A DNA stretch of 64,000 nucleotides from Enterococcus malodoratus ATCC 43197 (GCF_000407185.1 NZ_KE136483.1:1-64000), one strand, 5' to 3'; shown: positions 7,738-17,230, counted from the first letter of the stretch. Made by a program: numbers and translations. Notes: generated from the letters alone by a model not told the origin.

Positions 7738-8394
7738 TTATTTTCTCCTAATCATTTTTAGATCATAAGCCAATTTTTTCTGTTTATAGTAGGGATAAGT
7801 AAAGAACAGCCAACTACTGCCAAACAGCATTCCGCCAAGCACATCACTGGGGTAATGAACACCGAGATAGATGCGGCTGATTACGATACTTACGATCAAG
7901 AGCCCTACCACGATTTGGGCGATCAAACGCGGCGTTTTTTCTTTGAAAAATAGTCCCATAACAAAAATCAATGTGCCAAATAATAGCGTGCTGGCGGTCG
8001 AATGGCCGCTGGGAAAACTAAAACTGTGCTCAGTTACCATATGGGGCAAGATGGTTGGGCGCGCGCGCTGAAAGAATATTTTCAATAAATGATTACCGGC
8101 GCCGCTGACGAGTGCCATGCTGAGCGCCAACCAAAGCGCCGTGATTTTTTGCTTGTTAAAATAGAATAAACCGACAAAAACAAAGGACAGAAGAACGACA
8201 GTGATTGGGTTCGCAAATTTTGTTACCCATAAAAAGTAGCTATTCATCTGTGGGTATAGCTGGTGAACGGCATGAATGATTCCTCGATCAAAGCCGACTA
8301 AGGTTTCTGGATAAAACCGGATAATGTAACACAGTGCCGCAAAAAATAGCAAAGTGAAGCTGCCGATTAATTGGTAGATGGGTTTATTTTTCAT
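7738..8394 (-). CDS. PAP2-family membrane phosphatase
   Basis: An integral membrane phosphatase of the type 2 phosphatidic acid phosphatase family, 218 residues with about six membrane segments. All three catalytic motifs are present: KIFFQRARP near residue 104, FPSGHS near 126, and SRIYLGVHYPSD near 171. Such proteins remove a phosphate from undecaprenyl pyrophosphate or from phosphatidylglycerol phosphate; the sequence alone does not decide which. It is the first gene of the minus-strand operon, with stop and ytqA start adjacent. Confidence 0.88.
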   Translation of the reverse strand: MKNKPIYQLIGSFTLLFFAALCYIIRFYPETLVGFDRGIIHAVHQLYPQMNSYFLWVTKFANPITVVLLSFVFVGLFYFNKQKITALWLALSMALVSGAGNHLLKIFFQRARPTILPHMVTEHSFSFPSGHSTASTLLFGTLIFVMGLFFKEKTPRLIAQIVVGLLIVSIVISRIYLGVHYPSDVLGGMLFGSSWLFFTYPYYKQKKLAYDLKMIRRK

Positions 8395-8487
8395 TGTTTT
8401 TATGAATCATCCTTTCTAAACAGAAGTATTATATCATGTTTCATCTGCTGGACAATTTTTTTCAAAGCTTTCTTAAGGGGAATTCAA

Positions 8488-8516
8488 TTGAATTCTATTT
8501 TGGAATCTGCTAAGAT
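8488..8516 (+). promoter_or_regulatory. leuS promoter
   Basis: TTGAAT at 8488-8493 and TAAGAT at 8511-8516 with a 17-bp spacer, just ahead of the T-box leader. Confidence 0.7.
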
Positions 8517-8522
8517 GAAACT

Positions 8523-8760
8523 ACTTTGAATATTATTGCCCGGAAGAGGAGTAGTAGAAACGAACGCATCTCAGAGAGCGCACGGTGCTGAAAGTGTGCA
8601 TGCGGAACATTCGAACTTACCTTGGAGCATGATCAATCGATCCGGTTAAGGACCGTTACATCCTTTGAGGTCTGTCATGTGGCAGATGAAAATAGGTGGT
8701 ACCACGTTATTAACGTCCTATGAAAGTTTTTAGAGCTTTCGTAGGGCTTTTTTTCTTACC
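8523..8760 (+). promoter_or_regulatory. T-box leader for leuS
   Basis: A tRNA-sensing leader. The conserved T-box sequence AGGTGGTACCACG is at 8694-8706. Stem I runs from about 8535 to 8625 with GAGTAGTA on its 5' side and GAACTTACC on its 3' side, where the specifier is likely CTT (8616-8618), or possibly TTA one base later; both are leucine codons. The terminator CCTATGAAAG/CTTTCGTAGG plus seven T ends near 8750. Uncharged tRNA-Leu would favour the antiterminator and switch leuS on. Confidence 0.93.
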
Positions 8761-8842
8761 AACAGGCTTTTAGTTTCAATTTAACCACTTCGGCTATATT
8801 ATTATTGTAAACAAAATAAGTTCATATATTAGGAGGAGCAAC

Positions 8843-11356
8843 ATGAGTTACGATCACAAAGAGATTGAGAAAAAATGGCAAAAATATTGGGCAAAACATC
8901 ATGTATTCAATACCCAAGATGATCCTGAAAAACCAAAATTTTATGCCTTAGATATGTTTCCTTATCCATCTGGACAAGGGTTGCACGTAGGTCACCCGGA
9001 AGGCTACACTGCGACGGATGTGATTTCACGGATGAAACGAGCACAAGGATACAATGTTTTGCATCCGATGGGCTGGGATGCGTTTGGTCTGCCAGCGGAA
9101 CAATATGCCTTGGATACTGGGAATGATCCAGCGGAATTTACGAAAAAGAATATTGAAACATTCAAACGCCAAATCAACTCATTAGGGTTCAGCTATGACT
9201 GGAATCGTGAGTTAAATACGACAGATCCGGACTATTACAAATGGACCCAATGGATCTTTGAACAAATGTATGAAAAAGGGTTGGCTTATGAAGCAGAAGT
9301 TCCGGTTAACTGGGTACCAGAACTTGGAACAGTTATTTCTAATGAAGAAGTGATTGATGGCAAGAGTGAACGCGGCGGGTATGATGTTGTTCGCAAACCA
9401 ATGCGTCAATGGATGCTGAAAATTACTGCTTATGCGGATCGTTTATTGGATGATCTAGAAACGGTTGATTGGCCTGAAAGCATCAAAGAGATGCAGCGCA
9501 ACTGGATCGGCCGTTCGATCGGTGCGAATGTCAGCTTCAAGATTGAAGGCAGCGAAGAAACATTCACTGTTTTTACTACACGACCTGATACCTTATTTGG
9601 TGCTACTTATGCTGTTTTGGCGCCAGAGCTGGAATTGGTTCAAAAAATTACGACGGTTGCACAAAAAGCAGCGGTAGATGCCTACATTGATGAAGCATCG
9701 AAAAAATCAGAATTGAATCGGACAGATCTAGCAAAAGAAAAAACCGGTGTCTTCACAGGTGCTTACGCGATCAATCCGGTCAACGGTGAGAAAATGCCAA
9801 TCTGGATCGGGGACTATGTTCTAGCATCATATGGAACAGGTGCGATCATGGCGGTTCCTGCTCATGATGAACGAGATTATGAATTTGCGAAAACGTTTGG
9901 TTTGCCGATCGTTCCGGTTCTTGAAGGCGGCGATGTAGAAAAAGAAGCCTTCACTGGCGATGGTCAGCACATCAACTCAGATTTCTTGGACGGCTTGAAT
10001 AAACAAGATGCCATCGATAAAATGGTGCCTTGGCTGGAAGAAAACGGCTATGGTAAAAAAGAAATTAGTTATCGTTTACGCGATTGGCTGTTCTCTCGTC
10101 AACGCTATTGGGGCGAACCGATCCCTGTGATTCATTGGGAAGATGGTACGACTGGTTTAGTACCTGATTACGAATTGCCATTGGAATTGCCGAAAACCAA
10201 AGATATCAAACCAAGCGGTACTGGCGAATCACCATTAGCCAATATCGAAGACTGGGTCAATGTCGTTGATCCGATTACAGGTAAAAAAGGTCGCCGTGAG
10301 ACCAACACAATGCCGCAATGGGCCGGCAGCTCATGGTATTACTTGCGCTTTATCGATCCGCATAACAAAGAGGCTTTAGCTGATTATGATAAATTGAAAC
10401 GCTGGATGCCGGTAGATCTTTACATTGGCGGAGCGGAACACGCAGTATTGCATCTATTGTATGTACGCTTCTGGCATAAATTCTTGTATGATATCGGTGT
10501 GGTGCCAACCAATGAGCCATTCCAAAAATTATACAATCAAGGAATGATTTTGGGTCAAAGCTTCCGGGATAGCCGTGGAGCACTTGTACCAACCAACATG
10601 GTAGAAAAACGTGATGGTAAATGGTTCAGCATTGAAACTGGTGAAGAATTAGAAGAAGCACCTGCCAAAATGAGTAAATCATTGAAGAACGTCGTAAACC
10701 CTGACGATGTGGTGGACAAATACGGTGCAGATACGCTGCGGATGTATGAAATGTTCATGGGTCCATTGGACGCTTCGATTGCTTGGAGCGAAAACGGTCT
10801 TGAAGGTTCGCGGAAATTCTTGGATCGTGTATGGCGCCTGATTGTCGATGAAGAAGGTAAAATGCGTGACCATATCACGACCTTTAACGATGGTTCATTG
10901 ACGAAGGTTTACAATCAAACGGTTAAAAAAGTAACCGAAGACATGGAACACCTGCATTTGAATACCGCTATTTCTCAACTGATGGTCTTCATAAATGATG
11001 CGTATAAAGCAGAAGCATTAACTTATGAATATGTGGAGGGCTTTGTGCAATTACTAGCACCAATCGCGCCGCATATCGCCGAAGAACTTTGGGCGATCTT
11101 AGGACATGATGAAGACATTTCTTATGTTGCATGGCCAGTTTATGACGAAGAAGCCTTGGTTGAAAATGAAATTGAAGTAATCTTGCAAGTTAACGGCAAA
11201 GTGCGTTCAAAAGTAATGGTCGCTGTGGATCTAGCTAAAGACGAGCTGGAAAAACTTGCGATGGCTGATGAACATATTCAACGTAATATTGAAGGCAAGA
11301 CAATCCGTAAAGTAATCGTTGTGCCAAATAAATTAGTCAATATTGTCGCTAATTAA
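8843..11356 (+). CDS. leuS: Leucyl-tRNA synthetase
   Basis: Charges tRNA-Leu with leucine in the cytosol. It is an 837-residue class Ia synthetase. The HIGH-type motif appears as HVGHPEG near residue 49, the CP1 editing-domain motif [12 protein letters not shown] near 247, and KMSKS near 612; the C-terminal part holds the anticodon-binding and tRNA-binding domains. The ATG follows AGGAGGAG at the usual spacing. Expression is controlled by the T-box leader upstream, and a terminator at 11362-11395 closes this single-gene unit. Two tRNA-Leu genes of the cluster (308 and 583) are among its substrates. Confidence 0.98.
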   Translation: MSYDHKEIEKKWQKYWAKHHVFNTQDDPEKPKFYALDMFPYPSGQGLHVGHPEGYTATDVISRMKRAQGYNVLHPMGWDAFGLPAEQYALDTGNDPAEFTKKNIETFKRQINSLGFSYDWNRELNTTDPDYYKWTQWIFEQMYEKGLAYEAEVPVNWVPELGTVISNEEVIDGKSERGGYDVVRKPMRQWMLKITAYADRLLDDLETVDWPESIKEMQRNWIGRSIGANVSFKIEGSEETFTVFTTRPDTLFGATYAVLAPELELVQKITTVAQKAAVDAYIDEASKKSELNRTDLAKEKTGVFTGAYAINPVNGEKMPIWIGDYVLASYGTGAIMAVPAHDERDYEFAKTFGLPIVPVLEGGDVEKEAFTGDGQHINSDFLDGLNKQDAIDKMVPWLEENGYGKKEISYRLRDWLFSRQRYWGEPIPVIHWEDGTTGLVPDYELPLELPKTKDIKPSGTGESPLANIEDWVNVVDPITGKKGRRETNTMPQWAGSSWYYLRFIDPHNKEALADYDKLKRWMPVDLYIGGAEHAVLHLLYVRFWHKFLYDIGVVPTNEPFQKLYNQGMILGQSFRDSRGALVPTNMVEKRDGKWFSIETGEELEEAPAKMSKSLKNVVNPDDVVDKYGADTLRMYEMFMGPLDASIAWSENGLEGSRKFLDRVWRLIVDEEGKMRDHITTFNDGSLTKVYNQTVKKVTEDMEHLHLNTAISQLMVFINDAYKAEALTYEYVEGFVQLLAPIAPHIAEELWAILGHDEDISYVAWPVYDEEALVENEIEVILQVNGKVRSKVMVAVDLAKDELEKLAMADEHIQRNIEGKTIRKVIVVPNKLVNIVAN

Positions 11357-11361
11357 TAGTT

Positions 11362-11395
11362 AGAACTCCGCAAATTTTTGCGGGGTTCTTTTTTG
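11362..11395 (+). terminator. leuS terminator
   Basis: AGAACTCCGCA pairs with TGCGGGGTTCT, followed by TTTTT. Confidence 0.92.
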
Positions 11396-11491
11396 TGTGG
11401 GGGAATATCGTGCTAGTTTTTTTATTTAAAATAGTAGCAAGCGCACTATTCAAATATGCTAGGATGAAGAAAAAGGAAATGAGGAGATCTC

Positions 11492-12403
11492 ATGGAAAAG
11501 ATCACTGAACTGTTAGAAATTCAATATCCGATTTTTCAAGGAGCGATGGCTCATATAGCCCGCTATCCACTGGTCAGTGCGGTTTCTGAGGCAGGCGGAT
11601 TAGGGATTATTGCGGCAGGAGGTTTAAGCGGAGAGGAATTGCGGGAACAAATTCGAGAGACTAAGAAACGTACAAAGAACCCTTTCGCTGTAAATTTGAT
11701 GCTGCAGATGGAAAATATTTCGGAGCAGGTCGATGTGCTGATCGCCGAAGATATTAAGATCGTAACGACTGGCGCAGGGACACCAAAACCGTATATGGAA
11801 AGACTAAAGCAAGCTGGGATCAAAGTCTTTCCTGTGATTCCTTCAGTAAAAATAGCACAAAAAATGGAACAGTTGGGTGTGGACGGTGTGATCGCTGAGG
11901 GGATGGAAGCCGGCGGACACATTGGTGAAACAACGACCATGACATTAATACCGCAAGTCGCACAAGCTGTAAATATACCTGTGATTGCGGCCGGTGGTAT
12001 CGGGGATGGACATGGAATGGCAGCCGCGTTTGTATTAGGCGCATGTGGTGTTCAGATGGGCACGGCTTTTCTAACAACAACAGAATGTCCGATCCACGAA
12101 AATTATAAACAGGCGATCCTACAAGCCAATGATACGGCGACCGTGGTTATTCATAAGGAAAAAGGCGGAGCGATTCGCGGATTAAGGAATGAACTATTGG
12201 AAGGTTATTCCAAAAATGAATCAGGGGAGGTCTTTTCTTTAGCAGCCTTGCAACGGGCGGCGGATGATGGCGATGTTCAGCAAGGCAATGTTATGTCGGG
12301 CCAAATTGCAGGAATGCTAACGCAAGTGCGGCCAGCTAAAGAGCTGATTGAAGCAGTTTATGCTGAAGCGGAAGCTGTCAGTCAGAAGATAGTTTTAAGG
12401 TAA
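11492..12403 (+). CDS. FabK-like enoyl-ACP reductase / nitronate monooxygenase family
   Basis: An FMN-dependent TIM-barrel enzyme of 303 residues. It closely follows FabK, which reduces trans-2-enoyl-ACP in fatty acid synthesis: YPIFQGAMAHIA near residue 12, TTGAGTP near 88, AEGMEAGGHIGE near 132 and AAGGIGDG near 163 match the flavin and phosphate-binding motifs. The same fold includes nitronate monooxygenases, so the substrate is not certain. The gene stands alone, away from any fab operon, between the leuS and murE terminators. The ATG has GAGGAG upstream. It could be a second, stand-alone enoyl reductase. Confidence 0.82.
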   Translation: MEKITELLEIQYPIFQGAMAHIARYPLVSAVSEAGGLGIIAAGGLSGEELREQIRETKKRTKNPFAVNLMLQMENISEQVDVLIAEDIKIVTTGAGTPKPYMERLKQAGIKVFPVIPSVKIAQKMEQLGVDGVIAEGMEAGGHIGETTTMTLIPQVAQAVNIPVIAAGGIGDGHGMAAAFVLGACGVQMGTAFLTTTECPIHENYKQAILQANDTATVVIHKEKGGAIRGLRNELLEGYSKNESGEVFSLAALQRAADDGDVQQGNVMSGQIAGMLTQVRPAKELIEAVYAEAEAVSQKIVLR

Positions 12404-12417
12404 GGATTTTTGAAGAT

Positions 12418-12451
12418 AAAAAAAAGGCTAACGGGAGGTCCCGTTAGTCTT
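12418..12451 (-). terminator. Terminator between the FabK-like gene and murE
   Basis: AAGGCTAACGGGA and TCCCGTTAGTCTT form a long stem with a two-base core. The uninterrupted T run is on the minus strand, so it serves murE best; it may also stop the plus-strand gene. Confidence 0.85.
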
Positions 12452-13940
12452 TAATAAATGTTTCGGCCAATTGATAGTCGCCTTCGTAGGGAAGGTCTTC
12501 ACCGTTAACAGTCATATATTTGTCCGTCCCTTTGCCGGCCAAGATGATCGCATCTTTTGGTCCCGCTTGGTGAATGGCATCTTTGACTGCTTTTTTGCGA
12601 TCAACTTCGAAAAGGACACGAACGTGATCGTTTTGGATTCCTTGCTGAATTTCAGCAGCGATTTTTTTCGGATCTTCGAAATTAGGATCATCACTTGTTA
12701 AAACGGCCACGTCGGCGTACTCACCGATCGCTTGGCCTAATCCTTCTCGGCGCGACTCTGCTTTGTTACCAGTCGAACCGGTGATCACAAGGAGTTCGCC
12801 GTCAGGGTGCTGTTCTTTGGCGAATGCCAGCAGTGATCTCATACTTAAATAATTATGAGCATAGTCGACATAGATGTGTGCGCCATTCGGCTTTAAGAGT
12901 AAATTCATCCGACCGGGCACCAATGCTTTAGCTAAACCTTGGCGACCAGCGGCTTGATCCGCACCAACTAAAGCACTAGCGATCAGAGCGGCTGCGGCAT
13001 TTTCTTTATTGAAATCGCCAGCTAATAGAATTTCATAATCTCCATTTAAGTTGAAACGATCTTTTGTGCTTGATAACGCAAAGGCCAATGGATGTTCCAA
13101 CGGTTTTACTTGATAATCAGCGGGTGCATTGCCGTATGTGATAACAGGAATCGTTTGTTTTTCCGCTAATTCGTTTAATAGATCAAAGTGGTCAATTTCA
13201 TGCTGCAAAATAACCTGACGAGAATTGGCAACTAATTGTCGTTTACAATAGAAGTAATCTTCAAAAGTTGGATGCTCGATCGGTCCAATATGGTCTGGTG
13301 AGATATTCAGAAAAATCCCTACATCAAAAGTTAAGCCGTAAACCCGGGCCACTTTATATGCTTGGGAAGAAACCTCCATGACAAGGTGAGTCATGCCGTT
13401 GGCAACGGCCTCTGCCATCATCCGATACAAGTCTAGTGATTCCGGCGTCGTAAGTTTTGATTTGAAAAAAGTCACGCCATCTAGTGTTGTATTTAATGTA
13501 GATAAAAGTGCAGTCTTTTTATTTGTTGTGATATCTAGAATTTGTTTCGTGAAATAGGCAACGGTTGTTTTGCCTTTCGTTCCGGTGATTCCGATCAATT
13601 TCAATTTTTCTTGAGGATAATCATAAAAGGCCATACTCAATACGGCCAAGGCTTTGCGAATATCCGTTACAATGATCGCTAATTCTGCTGGAACTTCATA
13701 CGGCTGCTCTGCGATGTAGCAGGTCAAGCCTTCTGCTAGGGCTTGTTCCAAGAAACGTTGTTGAAAATTATTGCCTTTACAGAAGAAAAGTGTGTCGGCA
13801 TCGACCTCACGCGAGTCATAAGAAATTTTTTTAAAGTCCTTGTCAAAAGGAGCGGTCAACGTCCAACGCGTTGGCGTAATGAATTCCCTTAATAAATTTT
13901 CTTTTTCAAGGATCTGTTGGATTTGGGTAATTGTCAGCAT
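12444..13940 (-). CDS. murE: UDP-MurNAc-L-Ala-D-Glu--L-lysine ligase
   Basis: Adds the third amino acid to the peptidoglycan stem peptide in the cytosol, using ATP. It is a 498-residue Mur ligase with the ATP loop GITGTKGKTT near residue 116 and the C-terminal domain from about 345. The substrate motif reads DDPN near residue 416 where meso-diaminopimelate enzymes have DNPR, which points to L-lysine and fits an enterococcal wall. ATG 13940 has GGAGG upstream. It is divergent from the lipid II flippase gene, with both promoters in the shared 130-bp gap. Confidence 0.94.
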   Translation of the reverse strand: MLTITQIQQILEKENLLREFITPTRWTLTAPFDKDFKKISYDSREVDADTLFFCKGNNFQQRFLEQALAEGLTCYIAEQPYEVPAELAIIVTDIRKALAVLSMAFYDYPQEKLKLIGITGTKGKTTVAYFTKQILDITTNKKTALLSTLNTTLDGVTFFKSKLTTPESLDLYRMMAEAVANGMTHLVMEVSSQAYKVARVYGLTFDVGIFLNISPDHIGPIEHPTFEDYFYCKRQLVANSRQVILQHEIDHFDLLNELAEKQTIPVITYGNAPADYQVKPLEHPLAFALSSTKDRFNLNGDYEILLAGDFNKENAAAALIASALVGADQAAGRQGLAKALVPGRMNLLLKPNGAHIYVDYAHNYLSMRSLLAFAKEQHPDGELLVITGSTGNKAESRREGLGQAIGEYADVAVLTSDDPNFEDPKKIAAEIQQGIQNDHVRVLFEVDRKKAVKDAIHQAGPKDAIILAGKGTDKYMTVNGEDLPYEGDYQLAETFIKD

Positions 13941-13969
13941 ATCGAGACCTCCAATATATAGTCTAGGCT

Positions 13970-13975
13970 ATTATA
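13970..13975 (-). promoter_or_regulatory. murE promoter -10
   Basis: On the minus strand an extended -10, TGCTATAAT, lies about 30 bp upstream of the start. The -35 match (TTTCTA, 17 bp away) is weak. Confidence 0.6.
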
Positions 13976-14011
13976 GCATAGCTGATCGGTAGTAGAAAAA
14001 GTAAAGAGTGA

Positions 14012-14040
14012 TTGTCAGAAGTGTGATTTAGCTTTACTAT
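14012..14040 (+). promoter_or_regulatory. Promoter of the MurJ-like gene
   Basis: TTGTCA at 14012-14017 and TACTAT at 14035-14040 with a 17-bp spacer. Confidence 0.65.
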
Positions 14041-14068
14041 AAGGGTAACGATTTTGAAGGAGGAGACC

Positions 14069-15712
14069 ATGAAAGAGACACAACCAAGTGATCTGACCTA
14101 TCAAGAAAAAATGATTCAAGGTTCGGCATGGATGTCGATCGGAAGCATTTTTTCGCGACTGCTAGGTGCGATTTACATTATCCCGTGGTATGCCTGGATG
14201 GGAGAAAATGCTCGGACGGCTAATGGGTTATTTAATATGGGGTACACATTTTACGCATTGTTCATGATGATCTCTACGGCGGGTTTGCCAGGCGCTATTG
14301 CTAAACAGATCGCCCGTTACAACTCAATGGGCGAGTATCGAACAAGTCAGCGCCTATTTATCAAAGCCTTGCAGGCGACAGCTATTTTAGGAATTTTCTT
14401 TGGTGGAGTGATGTTTCTAACGGCACCGTTGCTGGCCAGTCTATCCGGTGGTGGACGCGCTTTGATTCCAGTCATTCAAGCGTTAAGTATCGCGGTTGTG
14501 GCGTTTCCTTGTATGAGCGTTTTACGCGGATATTTTCAAGGGCAGCAGGATATGCGGCCTTCTGCAATCTCACAATTAGTGGAACAAGCGCTTCGAGTGC
14601 TGTATATGCTTATAAGTGTTTTCATTATTATGAAGGTTATGAAGGGCGATTATTTGAGCGCAGTGATCCAATCAACCTTCGCAGCTTCGGTCGGGATGAT
14701 TGGTTCCTATGGTGTACTGCTATTTTATTGGTTTAAGGATCGCAAACGCAGTGATCATCAAATGGCCTACAGTTTAAATAAAGCAGCGCCAGCAATTGAT
14801 ACAAAAAAGCTATTATTTGAAACCGTCAGACAGGCGATTCCGTTTATTTTACTAGGGAGCGGTATTACCTTTTATAAATTGATTGATCAGGTCACTTTTA
14901 TTCACACAATGGATGCTAATACGAATTATAGTCATGATCAGTTGGTTGATCTCTATGCGCTTTTCAGTGCGAATCCAGATAAATTGACGATGGTGGTAGT
15001 TGCATTAGGAACATCGCTCGCATTGACAAGTCTGCCAATGCTGACGGAGCTTTTTACTCAAAGACGCAGACCTGAACTGGCTAAACTGGTGAATACAAAT
15101 ATCCAACTTTTTGCGTTCATTATGTTGCCAGCAGTTTTTGGCATGATTCTATTGGCCTATCCTTTGAATACTGTTTTTTATTCGGCCGATGTTTTAGGCA
15201 GTCGAGTTTTGATCGTTGCTTGTTGGTCAGGTCTGGTCTCCGCCTTATTCATGATGCTGTCCACGACTCTGCAAGGAGTATCCCATAGTCGTATCGCGGT
15301 AAAGTATTTGCTAGCCGGTTTATTATTAAAGGCAGTGATTCAAATACCACTGATTGAACTGCTAGAAGTTTATGGTCCTTTAGTGGCAACGTTCTTCGGT
15401 CTAAGTCTAACTTGCGGTCTTTGTTTATGGAAGCTGCGAAGAGTTGTTCGCGCAAACTACCAGCTGGCTCTCCGCCGCTGTGTATTGATTTTGATCTTAA
15501 CACTAGTGATGCTGGTTGTAGCTGTAATTGTGCGGCAATTGAGTTATCTTGCGTTTGATCCTTCATCCCGTTTATCAGCTTTAGTGATCTGTTTATTGAC
15601 GGCAGGTGTTGGCGGCGGTGTCTATTTCTACCTAAGTTTGAAGATTAGACTAGTAGATAAACTCGTAGGCCCACAGGCGATGAAATGGCGGCGACGCCTG
15701 AGAATAAAATAA
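14069..15712 (+). CDS. Lipid II flippase / polysaccharide transporter, MurJ (YtgP) type
   Basis: A polytopic membrane protein of the MOP superfamily, about 14 membrane segments in 547 residues, resembling Bacillus YtgP/SpoVB, which flips lipid II across the membrane. The N-terminal segment GSAWMSIGSIFSRLLGAIYI is typical of the family. A TTG at 14054 is in frame, but the Shine-Dalgarno AAGGAGGAG (14057-14065) lies inside that reading, so the ATG at 14069 is the real start. It is divergent from murE, which makes a precursor of the same pathway, and ends at a strong terminator (15715-15753). The exact lipid-linked substrate is inferred. Confidence 0.87.
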   Translation: MKETQPSDLTYQEKMIQGSAWMSIGSIFSRLLGAIYIIPWYAWMGENARTANGLFNMGYTFYALFMMISTAGLPGAIAKQIARYNSMGEYRTSQRLFIKALQATAILGIFFGGVMFLTAPLLASLSGGGRALIPVIQALSIAVVAFPCMSVLRGYFQGQQDMRPSAISQLVEQALRVLYMLISVFIIMKVMKGDYLSAVIQSTFAASVGMIGSYGVLLFYWFKDRKRSDHQMAYSLNKAAPAIDTKKLLFETVRQAIPFILLGSGITFYKLIDQVTFIHTMDANTNYSHDQLVDLYALFSANPDKLTMVVVALGTSLALTSLPMLTELFTQRRRPELAKLVNTNIQLFAFIMLPAVFGMILLAYPLNTVFYSADVLGSRVLIVACWSGLVSALFMMLSTTLQGVSHSRIAVKYLLAGLLLKAVIQIPLIELLEVYGPLVATFFGLSLTCGLCLWKLRRVVRANYQLALRRCVLILILTLVMLVVAVIVRQLSYLAFDPSSRLSALVICLLTAGVGGGVYFYLSLKIRLVDKLVGPQAMKWRRRLRIK

Positions 15713-15714
15713 AG

Positions 15715-15753
15715 ATACTTCTACTCTTTGATCGAGAGTGGAAGTATTTTTTT
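15715..15753 (+). terminator. Terminator after the MurJ-like gene
   Basis: ATACTTCTACTCT pairs with AGAGTGGAAGTAT (one G-U), followed by seven T. Confidence 0.93.
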
Positions 15754-15859
15754 GTTATAAACCAACGTAAAAATTCAAATTCAATAGAAATTATTTGCAA
15801 AATAATTTAAAAAAAACAAGTGTATTCCTATCTTTTTCTTTACAAAAAGATTTCAATGT

Positions 15860-16120
15860 TTCTAAAAATAATTTTTGTAATACAAGACTAAAACAGTTAC
15901 ATTTGATTGAGTCCGCTTGTAGCAGGCTTTTTGCCGAATGAGAAAAATGTAATATATTTCAAAGTGACACACGAGCCGAGGTTTTGTTACATTGTTTCAT
16001 GTTATTGTAATGAACTGTTACATTATTATTACCCATGAAATACAAAAGGATGGTAAAGTAACTCTCGTAGTCAAGAAGACAGAAGAAAAATACATAAGAA
16101 AATTTGGAGGAAGTTACATA
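15860..16120 (+). promoter_or_regulatory. Upstream region of the LysM/Apf gene with TGTWAY hexamers
   Basis: The 400-bp gap before the LysM gene contains no gene. It has a run of TGTAAT/TGTTAC-type hexamers, at about 15876, 15948, 15985, 16000, 16006 and 16016, with one in the opposite orientation at 15895. A short hairpin GCTTG/CAGGC followed by TTTTT is at about 15916-15932. Such hexamers resemble halves of WalR sites, but the 11-bp spacing is not met. Confidence 0.35.
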
Positions 16121-16765
16121 ATGAAATTAGGGAAAACATTTCTTTTTAGTACAGTATTAGCAGCAGGTGCAGGTTTAGCGATGGGAGCTACAGATGCACA
16201 TGCATCAGAAACGTATACTGTTGAAGCGGGAGATACTTTATCAACAATCTCTCACAAGTTTGCAGGTAACGACAGCTTAGTAAACGCAATTGCAAAAGCA
16301 AATAAAATCTCTAACGTAAATATGATCTTTGCTGGTCAAGAATTAACAATTGATGGCGAAGCTAAAGCTAATGCAGCTCCTGCAAAAGAAGCAGCTCCAG
16401 CTCAAGAATCTGTTTCTGTTCAAGAATCAACACACGCAGAACCAGTTCAAGAAGCAGCACCAGTACAACAAACTCAAGCAGCTGCTCCAGTTCAACAACA
16501 AGCAGCACCAGTTCAAGAAACTGCTCCTGCAGCGACTGCAGCAACAACTTCTTCAGCTAAAGAATGGATTGCTCAACGCGAATCAGGCGGTTCTTACTCA
16601 GCAACAAACGGCCAATATATCGGACGCTACCAATTATCATCTTCTTACCTAAATGGTGATTACTCTGAAGCTAACCAAGAACGTGTAGCTGACCAATATG
16701 TAACTTCTCGTTATGGTTCATGGGAAGGCGCTCAAGCTTTCTGGCAATCAAACGGCTGGTACTAA
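16121..16765 (+). CDS. Secreted LysM protein with Apf-type C-terminal domain
   Basis: A secreted cell-wall protein of 214 residues. A signal peptide of about 28 residues ends at AHA/SE. One LysM domain (about 30-75, starting ETYTVEAGDTLSTISHKF) binds peptidoglycan; a linker rich in Ala, Gln and Pro covers about 80-147; and the end (from SSAKEWIAQRESGG to FWQSNGWY) matches the Lactobacillus aggregation-promoting factor/transglycosylase-like domain. It probably cuts or remodels peptidoglycan, by inference. The start is ATG 16121, with TTTGGAGGAAG upstream and the signal peptide right behind it. It ends at a strong terminator. The repeat-built linker could vary in length between strains. Confidence 0.92.
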   Translation: MKLGKTFLFSTVLAAGAGLAMGATDAHASETYTVEAGDTLSTISHKFAGNDSLVNAIAKANKISNVNMIFAGQELTIDGEAKANAAPAKEAAPAQESVSVQESTHAEPVQEAAPVQQTQAAAPVQQQAAPVQETAPAATAATTSSAKEWIAQRESGGSYSATNGQYIGRYQLSSSYLNGDYSEANQERVADQYVTSRYGSWEGAQAFWQSNGWY

Positions 16766-16781
16766 GATTAAGCATAAATTC

Positions 16782-16814
16782 AAAGCCCAAGTCATTGCGA
16801 CTTGGGCTTTTTTT
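16782..16814 (+). terminator. Terminator after the LysM/Apf gene
   Basis: AAAGCCCAAGT pairs perfectly with ACTTGGGCTTT, followed by TTTT. Confidence 0.95.
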
Positions 16815-16816
16815 GT

Positions 16817-17216
16817 CAGTTCAACTTTTCGTAGTTTGTTTATTTTGAATGAGTTGGATATTAACTATTCTTCCCCAATAAATAGACAAGCCGTTTAGTT
16901 GAATGATATGCGTAGCGACAGACAAAATCATTTTTCCGTTTTTGGGAAAAATGATTCCCTTAATAGGAGTTAGCTGCGAGTTCCACTTTACTCTTTAGAG
17001 TAATTAGTGGAATCGTATGTCAACGATGATAAAAATTTGATTCAAATGTTCCTATTAATGGAGTTGTCTGCACTTTTCGCAGTTTATTTTGAATGAGATG
17101 AATCTTAACTATTTTTCCAAACTTAAATAGACAAGTCGTTTAGTTGAATGATATGCGTAACGACAGACAAAATCATTTTTACGTTTTTGGGAAAAATGAT
17201 TACTTAAATAAAAGGT
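16817..17216 (+). repeat. Intergenic paired-box/hairpin repeat, three units (locus A)
   Basis: Unit 1 has boxes TTCAACT (16820-16826) and AGTTGAA (16897-16903) and a 12-bp hairpin AATCATTTTTCC/GGAAAAATGATT (16926-16956). Unit 2 is a compact hairpin TTCCACT...AGTGGAA (16981-17012) with a second inner stem TTACTC/GAGTAA. Unit 3 (about 17070-17205) repeats most of unit 1, but its left box is degraded. No gene starts after it; the next gene is convergent. The rest of this 465-bp gap holds nothing else that I can see. Confidence 0.75.
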
Positions 17217-17230
17217 GCTTCCTCAATAAA

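Noticed and set aside
15985-16021. A canonical WalR operator before the LysM gene
   Set aside because: The hexamers are spaced 8, 10 or 15 bp apart, not the 11 bp of the consensus; kept only as a low-confidence region.
15992-16120. In-frame N-terminal extension of the LysM protein
   Set aside because: It would bury the signal peptide inside the protein, while ATG 16121 has a strong ribosome binding site.
16350-16652. Gln/Leu-rich 100-codon ORF inside the LysM gene
   Set aside because: It is a frame shadow of the Ala-Gln-Pro linker with no start signal.
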